Below, piece after piece: positions 51,147 to 60,837 of a stretch of 64,000 nucleotides of DNA. Under the pieces are notes generated by a model. It had not been told where the DNA came from. It saw nothing but the letters and a program-made list of their open reading frames with translations, and did not search any database. Origin of the DNA: Halopseudomonas sabulinigri (GTDB lineage Bacteria > Pseudomonadota > Gammaproteobacteria > Pseudomonadales > Pseudomonadaceae). The stretch lies in the NCBI RefSeq assembly GCF_900105255.1, contig NZ_LT629763.1:3916001-3980000 (forward strand), given 5' to 3'. How positions within the stretch are numbered: position 1 is the first letter of the stretch; each line of letters starts with the position of its first letter. The position numbers were made by a program, and so were the translations under genes.

Positions 51147-51584
51147 ATGACCCATTACAAGAACACACTGAAAATGACCGCCTGCACGCTGGCGCTGGTT
51201 GCCGGACAGGTGCTGGCCCACGGCAATGTTACTCCGCAATCGGTAGACACCAAGGGCCTGGAAGCCCTGGGCGAGGAGTGGCGAGATACCAATCCCTACC
51301 GCGAGGGCCATCCGCAGCATGAACTGGCGATCAAGGTCGGCGCCTCGGCCTATAACCAGAACTGTGCGGCCTGCCATGGTCTGGAAGGTATTTCCGGTGG
51401 CATCACCCCGGACCTGCGCTATCTGGAAGTCGGCGATTACGGCGATGAGTGGTTCAAGGAGCGGGTGATCAACGGCGCCGTTCGTGATGGCCGGGTGTAC
51501 ATGCCGAAGATGGCGGACTTCCTCAGCCAGGAAGCGCTCTGGTCAATCCGTACCTGGCTGGAAAGCATCGCGGTAGAGGAGTAA
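51147..51584 (+). CDS. exaB: Cytochrome c550, electron acceptor of the quinoprotein dehydrogenase
   Basis: This soluble periplasmic cytochrome takes electrons from the PQQ dehydrogenases. The 145 residues have a signal peptide (ending near VLAHG), one heme motif CAACH (Cys73, Cys76, His77) and Met119 or Met122 as the likely sixth ligand. The start AGAGGTACGC is near ATG 51147. It is divergent from exaA, as in the exaAB region of pseudomonads, and is followed four bases later by the binding protein gene. Confidence 0.94.
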   Translation: MTHYKNTLKMTACTLALVAGQVLAHGNVTPQSVDTKGLEALGEEWRDTNPYREGHPQHELAIKVGASAYNQNCAACHGLEGISGGITPDLRYLEVGDYGDEWFKERVINGAVRDGRVYMPKMADFLSQEALWSIRTWLESIAVEE

Positions 51585-51588
51585 GCCC

Positions 51589-52473
51589 ATGCTGCGCCGC
51601 TGCCTGTTGCTGGCCTGCTTGCTGCTGGCGCTGCCGGCGCAGGCGTTCAACATTACGCATATCCGTGATTACGATGAGGTAGTTGCCTCTGGCGTGCTGC
51701 GGGTGGCCTTGTATCAGGACTTTCCGCCCTACAGTTTCATGCAGGACGACGAGCCGCGAGGGGTCGATGTAGAGCTGGCGCAGACGCTGGCAAGCGAGCT
51801 GGGCACCCGGCTGGAGATCCAGTGGATGCTGGCAGACGAAACCATCGACGGCGACCTGCGCAATCATCTGTGGAAGGGGCACTACCTGCGCCCCGGCCAG
51901 GTGGCCGATGTGATGCTGCGGGTACCCTACGATAGCGAGTTCAGCAACAAGCGGGACGAGTTGGGGCTGCCGGCACACGAGTTGGTGCATATGTTTGGGC
52001 CCTATCAGCGTGAACGTTGGCAGGCAGCCTACGACCCGCGCAAGATCGACTCGGTGCCCAGTATCGCGATATTCCAGTATTACCCGGTGGGGGTAGAGGA
52101 AGATTCGGTGCCTTCGTTCTATCTGGGCTCGGTGATGCGCGGGCAGCTGGCCGCTTCCACGCACCACTACCGCACCCTGGGCCTGGCCTTTGATGCCATG
52201 CTGACTGGCGAGGTGAACGCGGTGATGGGCACCCAGGCCGAAATCGACTGGCTGCTGGCCCAGCACCCCCAGGCGGGCATGCGGCTGACCGAAAATGCCT
52301 ACCCCAGCATCGGCAAGCAGGTGTGGGAGCTGGGCATGGCCGTGCACGATTCCAACCGTCAGCTGGCCTATGCGCTGGCTGATGTGGCCGAAAGCATGAT
52401 TCTGGATGGCCGCATGGAGCAGCTCTATTCCCGCTATGGTTTGCGTTATCTGCGCCCCGAGCTGTATCAGTAA
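51589..52473 (+). CDS. pedG: Periplasmic binding protein of the quinoprotein locus (PedG/XoxJ-like)
   Basis: This secreted 294-residue family 3-type binding protein has a signal peptide ending near AQAF (about 19). It contains GVLRVALYQDFPPYSFMQD and a Gly-Val-Asp-Val-Glu core. In methylotrophs the similar XoxJ/MxaJ proteins are needed to activate the PQQ dehydrogenase. Position after the cytochrome gene, with no ABC permease, suggests the same here. It is probably cotranscribed with exaB. Confidence 0.8.
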   Translation: MLRRCLLLACLLLALPAQAFNITHIRDYDEVVASGVLRVALYQDFPPYSFMQDDEPRGVDVELAQTLASELGTRLEIQWMLADETIDGDLRNHLWKGHYLRPGQVADVMLRVPYDSEFSNKRDELGLPAHELVHMFGPYQRERWQAAYDPRKIDSVPSIAIFQYYPVGVEEDSVPSFYLGSVMRGQLAASTHHYRTLGLAFDAMLTGEVNAVMGTQAEIDWLLAQHPQAGMRLTENAYPSIGKQVWELGMAVHDSNRQLAYALADVAESMILDGRMEQLYSRYGLRYLRPELYQ

Positions 52474-52542
52474 ATCGCCGGTGGATGCCCTGGGCAGTGC
52501 TCGGGGCAAACGGCGAATACAAAATGAAACAGCTTTTGAGGT

Positions 52543-52567
52543 TTATTTGTTATGTTATAACAAATAA
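52543..52567. promoter_or_regulatory. Zur-type operator before the TonB receptor gene
   Basis: A perfect 25-bp palindrome (11-bp half-sites TTATTTGTTAT, 3-base centre) contains TGTTAT-N3-ATAACA, the Zur box core. It lies 60 bases before ATG 52627. Confidence 0.75.
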
Positions 52568-52626
52568 TATCTGCTGCCGCGGCACCGCAAGAGTGCCGTT
52601 GCCAACCAAAAATCAAGGGAGCAGAT

Positions 52627-54675
52627 ATGACGTATCGCAAGACACCACTGGCCGTCGCACTGACCATGGCGACCTTCGGCGCACTCAGCAGCCTGCTTGC
52701 CCAGGAGAAGGTGCAAGCGCTGCCGTCGATGACAGTCAGTGCCAGCGCGCTGGCGCAAAGCGCGGAAGACATGATCCAGCCCAGCGCTGTGCTGCAGGGC
52801 GATGGCTGGGTGGGGCAGCGCGAAACCGCGCTCGGCGATAGCCTGGAGTCCTTGCCGGGCGTGCGCGCCAGCGGCTTTGGACCGGGCGCCAGCCGGCCGG
52901 TGATTCGTGGGCTGGATGGCGCGCGGGTGCGCGTCTTGAGCGACGGCGCGGATGTGCTGGATGCCTCGGCCATCAGCCCGGATCACGCCATCACCGCAGA
53001 CACCGCGCTGCTGGAGCGCGTTGAAGTGCTCAAGGGGCCATCTACCCTGCTCTACGGCGGTGGCGCCATTGGGGGCGTGGTCAACCTGATCGACCGCCGG
53101 GTGCCGACCTACGTACCTGAGAATGGCTATGAAGTCGAGTTGGACCTGCGCGGCAACAGCGTGGCCGATGAGCGTGCCGGCGCACTGGGTGTGACCCTGG
53201 GTAGCGGCCAGTTTGCCGCCCGTTTTGAGGGCAGCCGCAGCGCTGCCGACCCCTACCGCATACCCGGCCACCCCTCGCGGCAGGCCGGGGCCTACAACGA
53301 CACCGACAGCGCGGGCATGGGCCTCAGCTGGATTACCGAGCGTGGTTATCTCGGTCTGGCCTACAGCCAACAGGATCGTGAGTACGGCCTGCTGGCGCAT
53401 GAGCATGCCGACTGCCACACCCACGGCGTCGCCGACTGGCACTGCGTGGAGGAAGACCATGACCACGATGACGCCGATGATCACGACGACCATGAACATG
53501 AGCACGCCGAAGGCGATGCCTATATCGATATGCGGCAGCGCCGCTGGGATCTGCGCGCGGACTACAGCGATCCGTTCAGCGGCTTTGAACGCATTCGTCT
53601 GCGCGTAGCTGACACTGACTACGAGCACCGCGAAATGGAAGGCGTCGAAGTGGGCACCCGCTTTACCAACCGCGGCACCGATGCGCGCGTCGAGCTGACC
53701 CACAACCCGGTTGCCGGCTGGCGTGGCGTGGTGGGCAGCCAGCTGACGCGTCGGGATTTTGCCGCCGTGGGCGAGGAGGCCTATGTGCCGCCATCGCTGA
53801 CGCATAATCGCGCGCTCTTCCTGCTGGAAAGCTACGAGACCGGCAACTGGCGTTACGAGGTTGGCCTGCGTCAGGAATGGCAAGACATTGAGCTCAAACA
53901 GGGTGGCGATGACGCCAATCATCGCGGCAGCTCGGTATCCTTTGGCGCCAGTTGGCAGTGGCAGCCAAACCTGGCGCTCTATGGCTCCCTGTCACGTTCG
54001 CAGCGCCTGCCGGTCGCCGAGGAGCTGTACGCCAACGGCCCGCATGCAGCTACGCGCACCATTGAGTTGGGCGACCCGGATCTTGATGAAGAAACCTCAT
54101 TGAACCTGGAGCTGGGGCTGCGCCGCACAGCCGGTCCGGTCACCTTTGATCTGAGCGTGTACCGTAACCAGGTAGATGACTTTATCTACGCTGCCGATAC
54201 TGGTCATTCGCCTGGCGCTGGTTACCGTGAGGTCGCCTACACCCAGGCCGATGCGGTACTGCACGGCATGGAAGGGCGGGTGGCCTGGCAGGCGACTGCC
54301 AACACCGGTCTCAGCCTGTTCGGCGACCATGTGCGCGGCAAGCTGGAGTCGGGCGGTGATCTGCCGCGTATTCCGGCCGACCGCATTGGCGTGCGCGTGG
54401 ATCAACGGCTTAGCCAGGCGCTGCGCGGCTTTGTTGAAACCAGCCGCATTCTGCGCCAGGACGATACCGCCGAGTACGAAACCGCCACCGATAGCTACAC
54501 GCTGCTCAGTGCCGGGCTGGGTTGGCGCGGGCTGCTGGGTGAAAGCGATTACCTGCTGTACCTGCGTGGCAACAATCTGCTCAACGAGGAGGGCAGGCAG
54601 CACACCTCTTTCATCAAGGATGAAGTCTTGTTGCCCGGGCGCAACCTGACCGTAGGCGCGCGTTTCAGCTTCTGA
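52627..54675 (+). CDS. TonB-dependent outer-membrane receptor, His-rich, probable zinc uptake
   Basis: This 682-residue receptor has a signal peptide (about 1-25), a plug domain with RPVIRGLDGARVRVLSDGADVLD and LERVEVLKGPSTLLYGGG, and a C-terminal beta-barrel ending in Phe. Residues about 258-297 form an extracellular loop packed with His/Asp/Glu and two Cys. This resembles the ZnuD zinc receptor of Neisseria and related proteins. The Zur-type operator just upstream supports zinc. Its place between two PQQ dehydrogenase genes is unusual, and uptake of another metal such as a lanthanide cannot be excluded. Confidence 0.87.
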   Translation: MTYRKTPLAVALTMATFGALSSLLAQEKVQALPSMTVSASALAQSAEDMIQPSAVLQGDGWVGQRETALGDSLESLPGVRASGFGPGASRPVIRGLDGARVRVLSDGADVLDASAISPDHAITADTALLERVEVLKGPSTLLYGGGAIGGVVNLIDRRVPTYVPENGYEVELDLRGNSVADERAGALGVTLGSGQFAARFEGSRSAADPYRIPGHPSRQAGAYNDTDSAGMGLSWITERGYLGLAYSQQDREYGLLAHEHADCHTHGVADWHCVEEDHDHDDADDHDDHEHEHAEGDAYIDMRQRRWDLRADYSDPFSGFERIRLRVADTDYEHREMEGVEVGTRFTNRGTDARVELTHNPVAGWRGVVGSQLTRRDFAAVGEEAYVPPSLTHNRALFLLESYETGNWRYEVGLRQEWQDIELKQGGDDANHRGSSVSFGASWQWQPNLALYGSLSRSQRLPVAEELYANGPHAATRTIELGDPDLDEETSLNLELGLRRTAGPVTFDLSVYRNQVDDFIYAADTGHSPGAGYREVAYTQADAVLHGMEGRVAWQATANTGLSLFGDHVRGKLESGGDLPRIPADRIGVRVDQRLSQALRGFVETSRILRQDDTAEYETATDSYTLLSAGLGWRGLLGESDYLLYLRGNNLLNEEGRQHTSFIKDEVLLPGRNLTVGARFSF

Positions 54676-54779
54676 GACGCCGCCGGGCAGGGCGGGTAGT
54701 GCTACCAAGTGATGAGATAAATCACCCCTGCGGTTAATTGTTGGCAAGGGCCTGTCAGCCAAGAATCGGTATCGGACGC

Positions 54780-54794
54780 GGGAAAATTTCCCGT
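54780..54794. promoter_or_regulatory. Palindrome upstream of the pedH-like gene, shared with exaA
   Basis: GGGAAAATTTCCCGT shares 13 of 15 positions with the element before exaA (50873-50887). It lies 50 bases before the pedH-like start. Confidence 0.55.
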
Positions 54795-54843
54795 TTCACC
54801 GCTGACTTGACCAACACAACAATACACCTCAGAGGTAGCAGCA

Positions 54844-56622
54844 ATGAATCAACGTGCCCGCTCTCCCTTTCTGCTGACAGCACTGGTCGCCGCCATGAGC
54901 CTTTCCGGCCTGGCGGTGGCCAATGTCACCAACGACGACATCCTCAGCGATGCCACCAATACCAGCCAGGTCGTGACCAACGGCCTGGGCACTCAGGGTC
55001 AGCGCTACAGCCCGCTGACGCTGCTCAACACCGATAACGTCGACAAACTGCAGCCGGTCTGGGCCTTCTCGCTGGGTGGCGAGAAACAGCGTGGCCAGCA
55101 GTCGCAACCGATGATCAAGGACGGTGTGATGTACATCACCGGCTCCTACTCGCGCGTGTTTGCCGTCGATGCCCGTACCGGTACCAAACTCTGGCAGTAC
55201 GATGCGCGTCTGCCGGACGGCATCATGCCGTGCTGTGATGTGATCAACCGCGGCGTCGCACTGATTGATGATCTGGTGATCTTTGGCACCCTCGACGCCA
55301 AGCTGGTCGCGCTTAACAAGGACACCGGCAAAGTGGTCTGGCGCAAGACCGTCGCGGACTACAAGGCCGGTTACTCGATCACCGCCGCGCCGCTGGTGGT
55401 TAACGGCAAGCTGATTACCGGGGTATCCGGCGGCGAGTTTGGCGTGGTCGGCAAGATCGAAGCCTATAACCCGAGCAACGGTGAGCTGCTCTGGACCCGC
55501 CCGACCATCGAAGGGCACATGGGTTACACCTACAAGGATGGCAAACCGGTGGAAGCCGGTATCTCCGGTGGCGAGGCCAATCGCAGCTGGCCGGGTGATC
55601 TGTGGAAGACCGGCGGCGGCGCACCCTGGTTGGGTGGTTTCTACGACCCGGAGACCAACCTGCTGCTGTTTGGCACCGGCAACCCGGCGCCGTGGAACTC
55701 GCACCTGCGCGAGGGCGACAACCTCTATTCCTCATCGCGCCTGGCGCTCAATCCGGACACCGGCGAGATCGTCTGGCACTTCCAGACCACCCCGCACGAC
55801 GGTTGGGACTTTGACGGTGTGAACGAGCTGGTGTCGTTCAACTATCAAGAAGGTGGCAAGGAAGTGAAAGCGGCGGCAACGGCTGACCGTAATGGCTTTT
55901 TCTACGTGCTCAATCGCACCAATGGCGACTTCATCCGTGGCTTCCCCTTTGTCGACAAGATCACCTGGGCCAAGGGCCTGGATGACAAGGGTCGGCCGAT
56001 TTACGATGACAACTTCCGCCCCGGCTCACCCACCGAGTCAGGTGATGCCGGCAGCCAGGTGTTCACGGCACCGGCGTTCCTCGGTGGCAAGAACTGGATG
56101 CCCATGTCGTACAGCCAGGATACCGGCCTGTTCTATGTGCCCTCCAACGAGTGGGGCATGGATATCTGGAACGAGTCTACCGCTTACAAAAAGGGCGCCG
56201 CCTATCTGGGCGCGGGCTTCACCATCAAACCGCTGAACGAAGAATACATTGGCGTGTTGCGCGCCATGGACCCGAAAACCGGCAACGAGGTGTGGCGGGT
56301 AGAAAACCCCGCGCCGCTTTGGGGTGGTGTGCTCAGCACCAAGGGTAACCTGGTGTTCACCGGTAACCCGGAAGGTTACCTGATGGCGTTCAACGCGCAG
56401 AGCGGGGATAAACTCTGGCAGTTCAACACTGGCTCCGGGGTTATCGGCTCGCCCATAACCTGGGAAATGGACGGCGAGCAGTACGTCTCCGTCATGTCCG
56501 GCTGGGGTGGCGCCGTACCTCTCTGGGGTGGCCACGTCGCCGAACGGGTAAAGAACTTTACCCAGGGCGGTACCCTCTGGACCTTCAAGCTGCCCAGCAG
56601 CGCGGCGGTCAGCCAGCGCTAA
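54844..56622 (+). CDS. pedH: PQQ-dependent alcohol dehydrogenase, lanthanide type (PedH/ExaF-like)
   Basis: This second periplasmic quinoprotein has 592 residues and a signal peptide to about residue 26. The vicinal cysteines are Cys130-Cys131 ([10 protein letters not shown]). Catalytic Asp322 lies in [11 protein letters not shown], and the residue two after it is Asp324. This extra Asp marks enzymes that use La, Ce or other light lanthanides in place of calcium. The sequence resembles P. putida PedH throughout, including [12 protein letters not shown] near the C-terminus. Calcium-type ExaA/PedE is also present 4 kb away. It ends before a clear terminator. Confidence 0.93.
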   Translation: MNQRARSPFLLTALVAAMSLSGLAVANVTNDDILSDATNTSQVVTNGLGTQGQRYSPLTLLNTDNVDKLQPVWAFSLGGEKQRGQQSQPMIKDGVMYITGSYSRVFAVDARTGTKLWQYDARLPDGIMPCCDVINRGVALIDDLVIFGTLDAKLVALNKDTGKVVWRKTVADYKAGYSITAAPLVVNGKLITGVSGGEFGVVGKIEAYNPSNGELLWTRPTIEGHMGYTYKDGKPVEAGISGGEANRSWPGDLWKTGGGAPWLGGFYDPETNLLLFGTGNPAPWNSHLREGDNLYSSSRLALNPDTGEIVWHFQTTPHDGWDFDGVNELVSFNYQEGGKEVKAAATADRNGFFYVLNRTNGDFIRGFPFVDKITWAKGLDDKGRPIYDDNFRPGSPTESGDAGSQVFTAPAFLGGKNWMPMSYSQDTGLFYVPSNEWGMDIWNESTAYKKGAAYLGAGFTIKPLNEEYIGVLRAMDPKTGNEVWRVENPAPLWGGVLSTKGNLVFTGNPEGYLMAFNAQSGDKLWQFNTGSGVIGSPITWEMDGEQYVSVMSGWGGAVPLWGGHVAERVKNFTQGGTLWTFKLPSSAAVSQR

Positions 56623-56640
56623 GGCGCCGGCAGCAACATC

Positions 56641-56667
56641 AGGGTCGGCATCGCCGGCCCTTTTTTT
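56641..56667 (+). terminator. Terminator after the pedH-like gene
   Basis: A 9-bp stem AGGGTCGGC/GCCGGCCCT with one T:G pair and a 3-base loop (ATC) is followed by seven T. Confidence 0.88.
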
Positions 56668-56774
56668 GGCTCCTGCTTTGGTTCAGGTCACTTACTACTT
56701 TGGTGCTGGTGGCGCCGCCGTCAGGGGCGCGCTGCGGTACCCTTGTGTTCACCCCCTGTCTTCTGTGAACGCCC

Positions 56775-59333
56775 GTGCACGCACTTCCGTTGTCTTACCT
56801 CCCTACTGCGCAACAAGAGTATCGCCTGTACCGCGCAGCCAATGGCCTGCTCTGCCTGTTGATCAGTGATGCTCAGGCCGCGCAGGCAACGGCAGTGCTG
56901 CAGGTAGTTGTGGGTAGCCACGCCGAGCCTGAGCAGTTGCCAGGGTTGGCCCATCTGCTGGAGCACCTGTTGTTCATGGGCTCGGATGGCTACCCGCAGC
57001 CGGGATCCTTTCCGGCGCGTATTGCCCGCTGGGGAGGGCGCTTCAACGCCAGCACCGGCAACCAGGCCACGCGCTACTTTTTCTCGCTGGCACCGGCGGG
57101 CCTGGATGAGTCTTTGCACCAGTTGGCCGACATGCTCGCAGCGCCGTGCTTCGATCCGCTGCAGGTCGCCAGTGAGCGCGAGGTAATCGAGGCGGAATAT
57201 CGCACCCGGCTGGCCGATGATGCCCTGCACGAACAGGCGGCACTGGCACAGGTATTCAATCCGGCGCATCCGTTGAGCCGCTTTACCGCAGGTAATCGCC
57301 AGAGCCTGCGTGGCACGCCAGAAGCCTTGGCCAGCGCGCTGCACCACTGGCATGGTCGACACTACCGAGCGGGCAGCATGGCGCTGGTAATTCACGCGCC
57401 ACACTCGCCTGAGCAATTACGCCAGTTGGCCGAGCGCACGGCCGCGCAGCTGCCGGCCGGTGCCGCGGAGCAGCCGCGATTACCGCCGCTGTTCCGCGAT
57501 GGCGCACTGCCAATCCAGCTTGACTGGCGAGGCCCAAGCGCGCAGGACGACTGCACGCTCTGGTACCCGTTGAGCGACTGCGCGCCAAACAGTATTGCCC
57601 TGCGCTGGCTGTGCGAATGGCTGAACAGTGCGGCGCCGGCGGGTGCGCTCGGCTACCTGCGTCAGCGTGCTGGCCTGGCTGAACTGAGTGCCAGGGTAGA
57701 GCAGTGCGGGCAGGGCCAGGCGCTGCTGCGCATTGATCTGGTCAGCCTGCCGCAGTGCCCCATAGCGCCCTTGCTGGCCGCGCTGGACGCCTGGTTGCAG
57801 GCGATGGCAGAGCAGGACCCTGCCAACTGGCCGCAGGCCCATCGCCAACAGTTGGCGCAGCAGGCCGGCAGCAGTGGCCCGCCGGGCGAGCCGCTGGACT
57901 GGTGCAGGCACTACGCCGAGCGCCTGCTGACGCTGCCGCCGGAGCAGGTGCTGGATCTGGCCGGTACGCAGCTGCCGCAATTGGCCAGCCTGGCATGGCA
58001 GCAGTTGGTGCGGCAGCTGCGGCCCGAGGCTCGGCTGTTGGCCTGTCGTCGTGCAGCGCTGGATTCGGCCGCCCAGGCGCTATGGACTGCCACGCCCTTT
58101 ACCCTGAGGCCATTGACGCTATTGCCTGATCAGCTGCGGGTCGACCTTGCGTTGCTGCCCTGGGCCAACCTAAATCCTTTATCACCGGTGTCGACTGGCT
58201 TGCCCTGGGGCGGTTATCTGCCGGGGCTGCGCCTGGGGCGGCTCGCGCGGCCGGCCGGGAACCGGCTGCGCACACGGCTGGCCTGGGTCTGGCCGGCGAA
58301 CGAGTGCAGTCAGGCTGAGCGCAGTTGGTTGCTGGCCTGTTGGTCATTGCAGGGGCAAGCGCTGCAGCAATGGGGGGAGCTGCTGGGGTTCACCCTGCAG
58401 TGGCAGCTGGTGGGTGAGCTGTTGCAACTGGATGTGGCCGGGCCAGCCGAGCAGCTGCCCGGCTTTCTGCGGGAGCTTGTGACTAGCTTGCAACCGCCGC
58501 CGACAGCCGAGCAGCTGGCGCTGATTGAATATCGCCGGCAGCAATGGCAACACCAGCAGGACCACGCCTTGCCAGCCTACCGTTTGTTGCAGCAGCTGGA
58601 GGCCGCAGATGCGCCGCAGCCGGCGGTGTCGGCCGAGCGCTGGGCGCTGCTGTGCAGCACTGCGCAGTTGTATTGGTTGAAGCCGCAGGGCTGGCCGGAG
58701 GCGGAGCGCTCCATGCTGGCCAAGCTGCTGATCAATCTTTACCCGGCGCTGCTGCGGCCGTTTCGGGTGGATGCTCCTGCCGCGCTGGCGCCCAGGGTGC
58801 AGGCCAGCGATGTGCCCTGTCAGCACGCCGATCGTGCGCAGTTGCTGTACTTGCAGGCCGAGCATGCCAGTGCCGAGGAGGACGCCTGTTGGCGCCTGTT
58901 GCACCATTGTCTGGCCGATGCCTTTTTTGCCGAACTGCGCACTCGACAGCAACTCGGCTACTGGGTCGTTGCGCGGTTGCGGCGACAGCATGGGCGGGCA
59001 GGCCTGTTGCTGTTGGTGCAGTCACCGAGCCACCCACACGCCGCCATCGAGGCGGCAATCAGCGATTTCCTGCAGCATCAGGGCGCGCAGCTGGCGGCGC
59101 TGAGTACAACGCAGCTGCAGCAGCACTGCACGCACTTGGCTGACCTGCTGCAGCAGCAACGGCAAGACCCCGCGCAGCAGTTTGAAGCCGCCTGGCAAGA
59201 TTGCCTGCAGCAAACCGACGACCATCTCGGCGCTGAACAGGCGGCGTTGCAAACCCTGTCGCTGGCGGCCTGGCAGAACTTTATGGCGCGGTTACCGCGC
59301 TGCCCGCGCTGGCACCTGCGCAGCGCCAACTAG
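56775..59333 (+). CDS. pqqF: PQQ biosynthesis protease PqqF
   Basis: PqqF is an M16 zinc peptidase thought to help release the modified Glu-Tyr part of PqqA during PQQ synthesis. The 852 residues show the inverted zinc motif HLLEH (His60, Glu63, His64), with the third ligand near Glu139-141 in REVIEAEYR. LFMGSDGYP and NASTGNQATRYFF are typical of PqqF/insulysin. The start is GTG 56775 with no good ribosome site, so the exact N-terminus is uncertain. The sequence is very rich in Gln/Leu/Ala. No other pqq gene lies within the window. Confidence 0.87.
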   Translation: MHALPLSYLPTAQQEYRLYRAANGLLCLLISDAQAAQATAVLQVVVGSHAEPEQLPGLAHLLEHLLFMGSDGYPQPGSFPARIARWGGRFNASTGNQATRYFFSLAPAGLDESLHQLADMLAAPCFDPLQVASEREVIEAEYRTRLADDALHEQAALAQVFNPAHPLSRFTAGNRQSLRGTPEALASALHHWHGRHYRAGSMALVIHAPHSPEQLRQLAERTAAQLPAGAAEQPRLPPLFRDGALPIQLDWRGPSAQDDCTLWYPLSDCAPNSIALRWLCEWLNSAAPAGALGYLRQRAGLAELSARVEQCGQGQALLRIDLVSLPQCPIAPLLAALDAWLQAMAEQDPANWPQAHRQQLAQQAGSSGPPGEPLDWCRHYAERLLTLPPEQVLDLAGTQLPQLASLAWQQLVRQLRPEARLLACRRAALDSAAQALWTATPFTLRPLTLLPDQLRVDLALLPWANLNPLSPVSTGLPWGGYLPGLRLGRLARPAGNRLRTRLAWVWPANECSQAERSWLLACWSLQGQALQQWGELLGFTLQWQLVGELLQLDVAGPAEQLPGFLRELVTSLQPPPTAEQLALIEYRRQQWQHQQDHALPAYRLLQQLEAADAPQPAVSAERWALLCSTAQLYWLKPQGWPEAERSMLAKLLINLYPALLRPFRVDAPAALAPRVQASDVPCQHADRAQLLYLQAEHASAEEDACWRLLHHCLADAFFAELRTRQQLGYWVVARLRRQHGRAGLLLLVQSPSHPHAAIEAAISDFLQHQGAQLAALSTTQLQQHCTHLADLLQQQRQDPAQQFEAAWQDCLQQTDDHLGAEQAALQTLSLAAWQNFMARLPRCPRWHLRSAN

Positions 59334-59499
59334 TTCCTCGGTAGGTTGTAAATACAACCTGCCGGCGGAGGTGCGCAGTGTCGCTTGGTCGCACACACCA
59401 AAGCGCAAGATAACCGCCGCTCTCGGACAATGGGGCAGGGCAGTGGGCTTTCTGATAATCGGCTGGACGCTTCAGTCACTGATTACATCGGAGAGCATC

Positions 59500-60666
59500 A
59501 TGTACAAGAACAAGATTGCCTGCACCCTGCTGACCCCCATCGCGCTGGCCTTGCTCAGCACCCCGGCCGCGGCCGCGATTACCCTATACGACGAAGACGG
59601 CACCACCTTTTCTGCCGACGGCTATGTCAACGCCTTTTACGTGCAGACCGACACCGACAACATCAACGACGATCTGGACCGCGATCAGGCGCGGGTAAAG
59701 ATGGGCTTTCTGCCCAACTACATCGGCTTCAACATGGGCAAACAGGTTGGCGACCTGACCCTGGGTGCGCGCTCCTCGTTCTGGGTCACCATCAACGACA
59801 GTGAAACCAATGGCACTTCCAGCGCCATTGACGTGCGCCAGTTCTACGGCACCATCGCCGGCGACTGGGGTGAAGTGTTGGTGGGCAAGGACTTTGGCCT
59901 GTTCTCGCGCTCCAACATCTTGCTCGATGAGATGCTTGCCGGTTATGGCCAGGTCAGCGACACCCTGGGCCTGGTGGATGGTGGTGGCGTGTCCTTCGGC
60001 AACATTGGCAGCGGCTACCCGTACCCGTTCCCCACCGCACAGATTACCTACCGTTCTCCATTAATGGGTGGCCTGCGCATTGCTGCCGGCATCATGGACC
60101 CGGTGGACACCACCGATGATTCTGCGGTCGGCAAGAACTACCAGGATGCGCCGCGCTTCGAAACCGAGATCACCTACCAGTTCGATCTCGCCGGTGCCGA
60201 GATCTACAGCTGGATCAACGGCGGCTACCAGACTTCGGAAAACACCGACGACAGCGTCGACGATGTGACCTCGCAGGGGATTGGTTACGGCGTGCAGGCA
60301 AAGATGGGCGCCGCCTCGCTGGTGGCCTCTGGTTTTGATGCCGAGGGCATCAACCCGTTCTTTACCAACAACGCCGGTGAAGCTGTGCTGCGGGAGATCG
60401 ACAGCACCGGCTACCTGCTGCAGGGTTCCTACACCTTCGGTGGCAAGACGCGTCTGGCGCTGTCATACGGCAAGACCGAGGACGACGGCAACGGCATCGG
60501 CGTGGCAGCAGACTACGAGACCCGCGCGGTGGGCCTGTTCCATAGCATCAATGACAACCTGACGCTGGTGGCCGAGTACAACCAGTACGAGATCGACGAT
60601 CGCACCAATAGCCAGAAAATCGAAGAAACCGACACCGTGGCGCTCGGTGTGGTGCTGAACTGGTAA
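59500..60666 (+). CDS. General porin (Gram-negative type)
   Basis: This outer-membrane porin of 388 residues has a signal peptide ending near AAAA (about 25). The body is a 16-stranded-type barrel with alternating hydrophobic strands, FSADGYVNAFYVQTDTD at the start and a Trp-ending C-terminus (ALGVVLNW). VRQFYGTIAGDWGEVLVGKDFG matches the porin_4 family. The substrate is unknown; alcohols or small acids are plausible given the neighbours. ATG 59500 has GGAGAG upstream; the open frame to 59182 overlaps pqqF and is not real. Confidence 0.87.
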   Translation: MYKNKIACTLLTPIALALLSTPAAAAITLYDEDGTTFSADGYVNAFYVQTDTDNINDDLDRDQARVKMGFLPNYIGFNMGKQVGDLTLGARSSFWVTINDSETNGTSSAIDVRQFYGTIAGDWGEVLVGKDFGLFSRSNILLDEMLAGYGQVSDTLGLVDGGGVSFGNIGSGYPYPFPTAQITYRSPLMGGLRIAAGIMDPVDTTDDSAVGKNYQDAPRFETEITYQFDLAGAEIYSWINGGYQTSENTDDSVDDVTSQGIGYGVQAKMGAASLVASGFDAEGINPFFTNNAGEAVLREIDSTGYLLQGSYTFGGKTRLALSYGKTEDDGNGIGVAADYETRAVGLFHSINDNLTLVAEYNQYEIDDRTNSQKIEETDTVALGVVLNW

Positions 60667-60682
60667 GCCGGCGTCTTCGCTA

Positions 60683-60717
60683 AAAAGCCCCGCCAAGCGC
60701 ACCGGCGGGGCTTTTTT
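60683..60717 (+). terminator. Terminator after the porin gene
   Basis: A 12-bp stem AAAAGCCCCGCC/GGCGGGGCTTTT is followed by more T. It is a strong Rho-independent terminator. Confidence 0.93.
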
Positions 60718-60837
60718 GTGCAGCCAATATCCGCCTCTGTTTCTCGCTTCACAACTGATCCGCTAGTGCCCAAGGCTTACCAAACCAGTACTCAAGTAGC
60801 ATAGGGTCTGCCGCGGGGGCTTTCTAGAATCGGTTGT

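Noticed and set aside
60775..60800. TACTCAAGTA palindrome before nosP, and CTACCAA-like tracts near 51030, 54700 and 56690, as a shared regulator site
   Set aside because: The similarity is short and loose, unlike the 15-bp palindrome shared by the two dehydrogenase genes.
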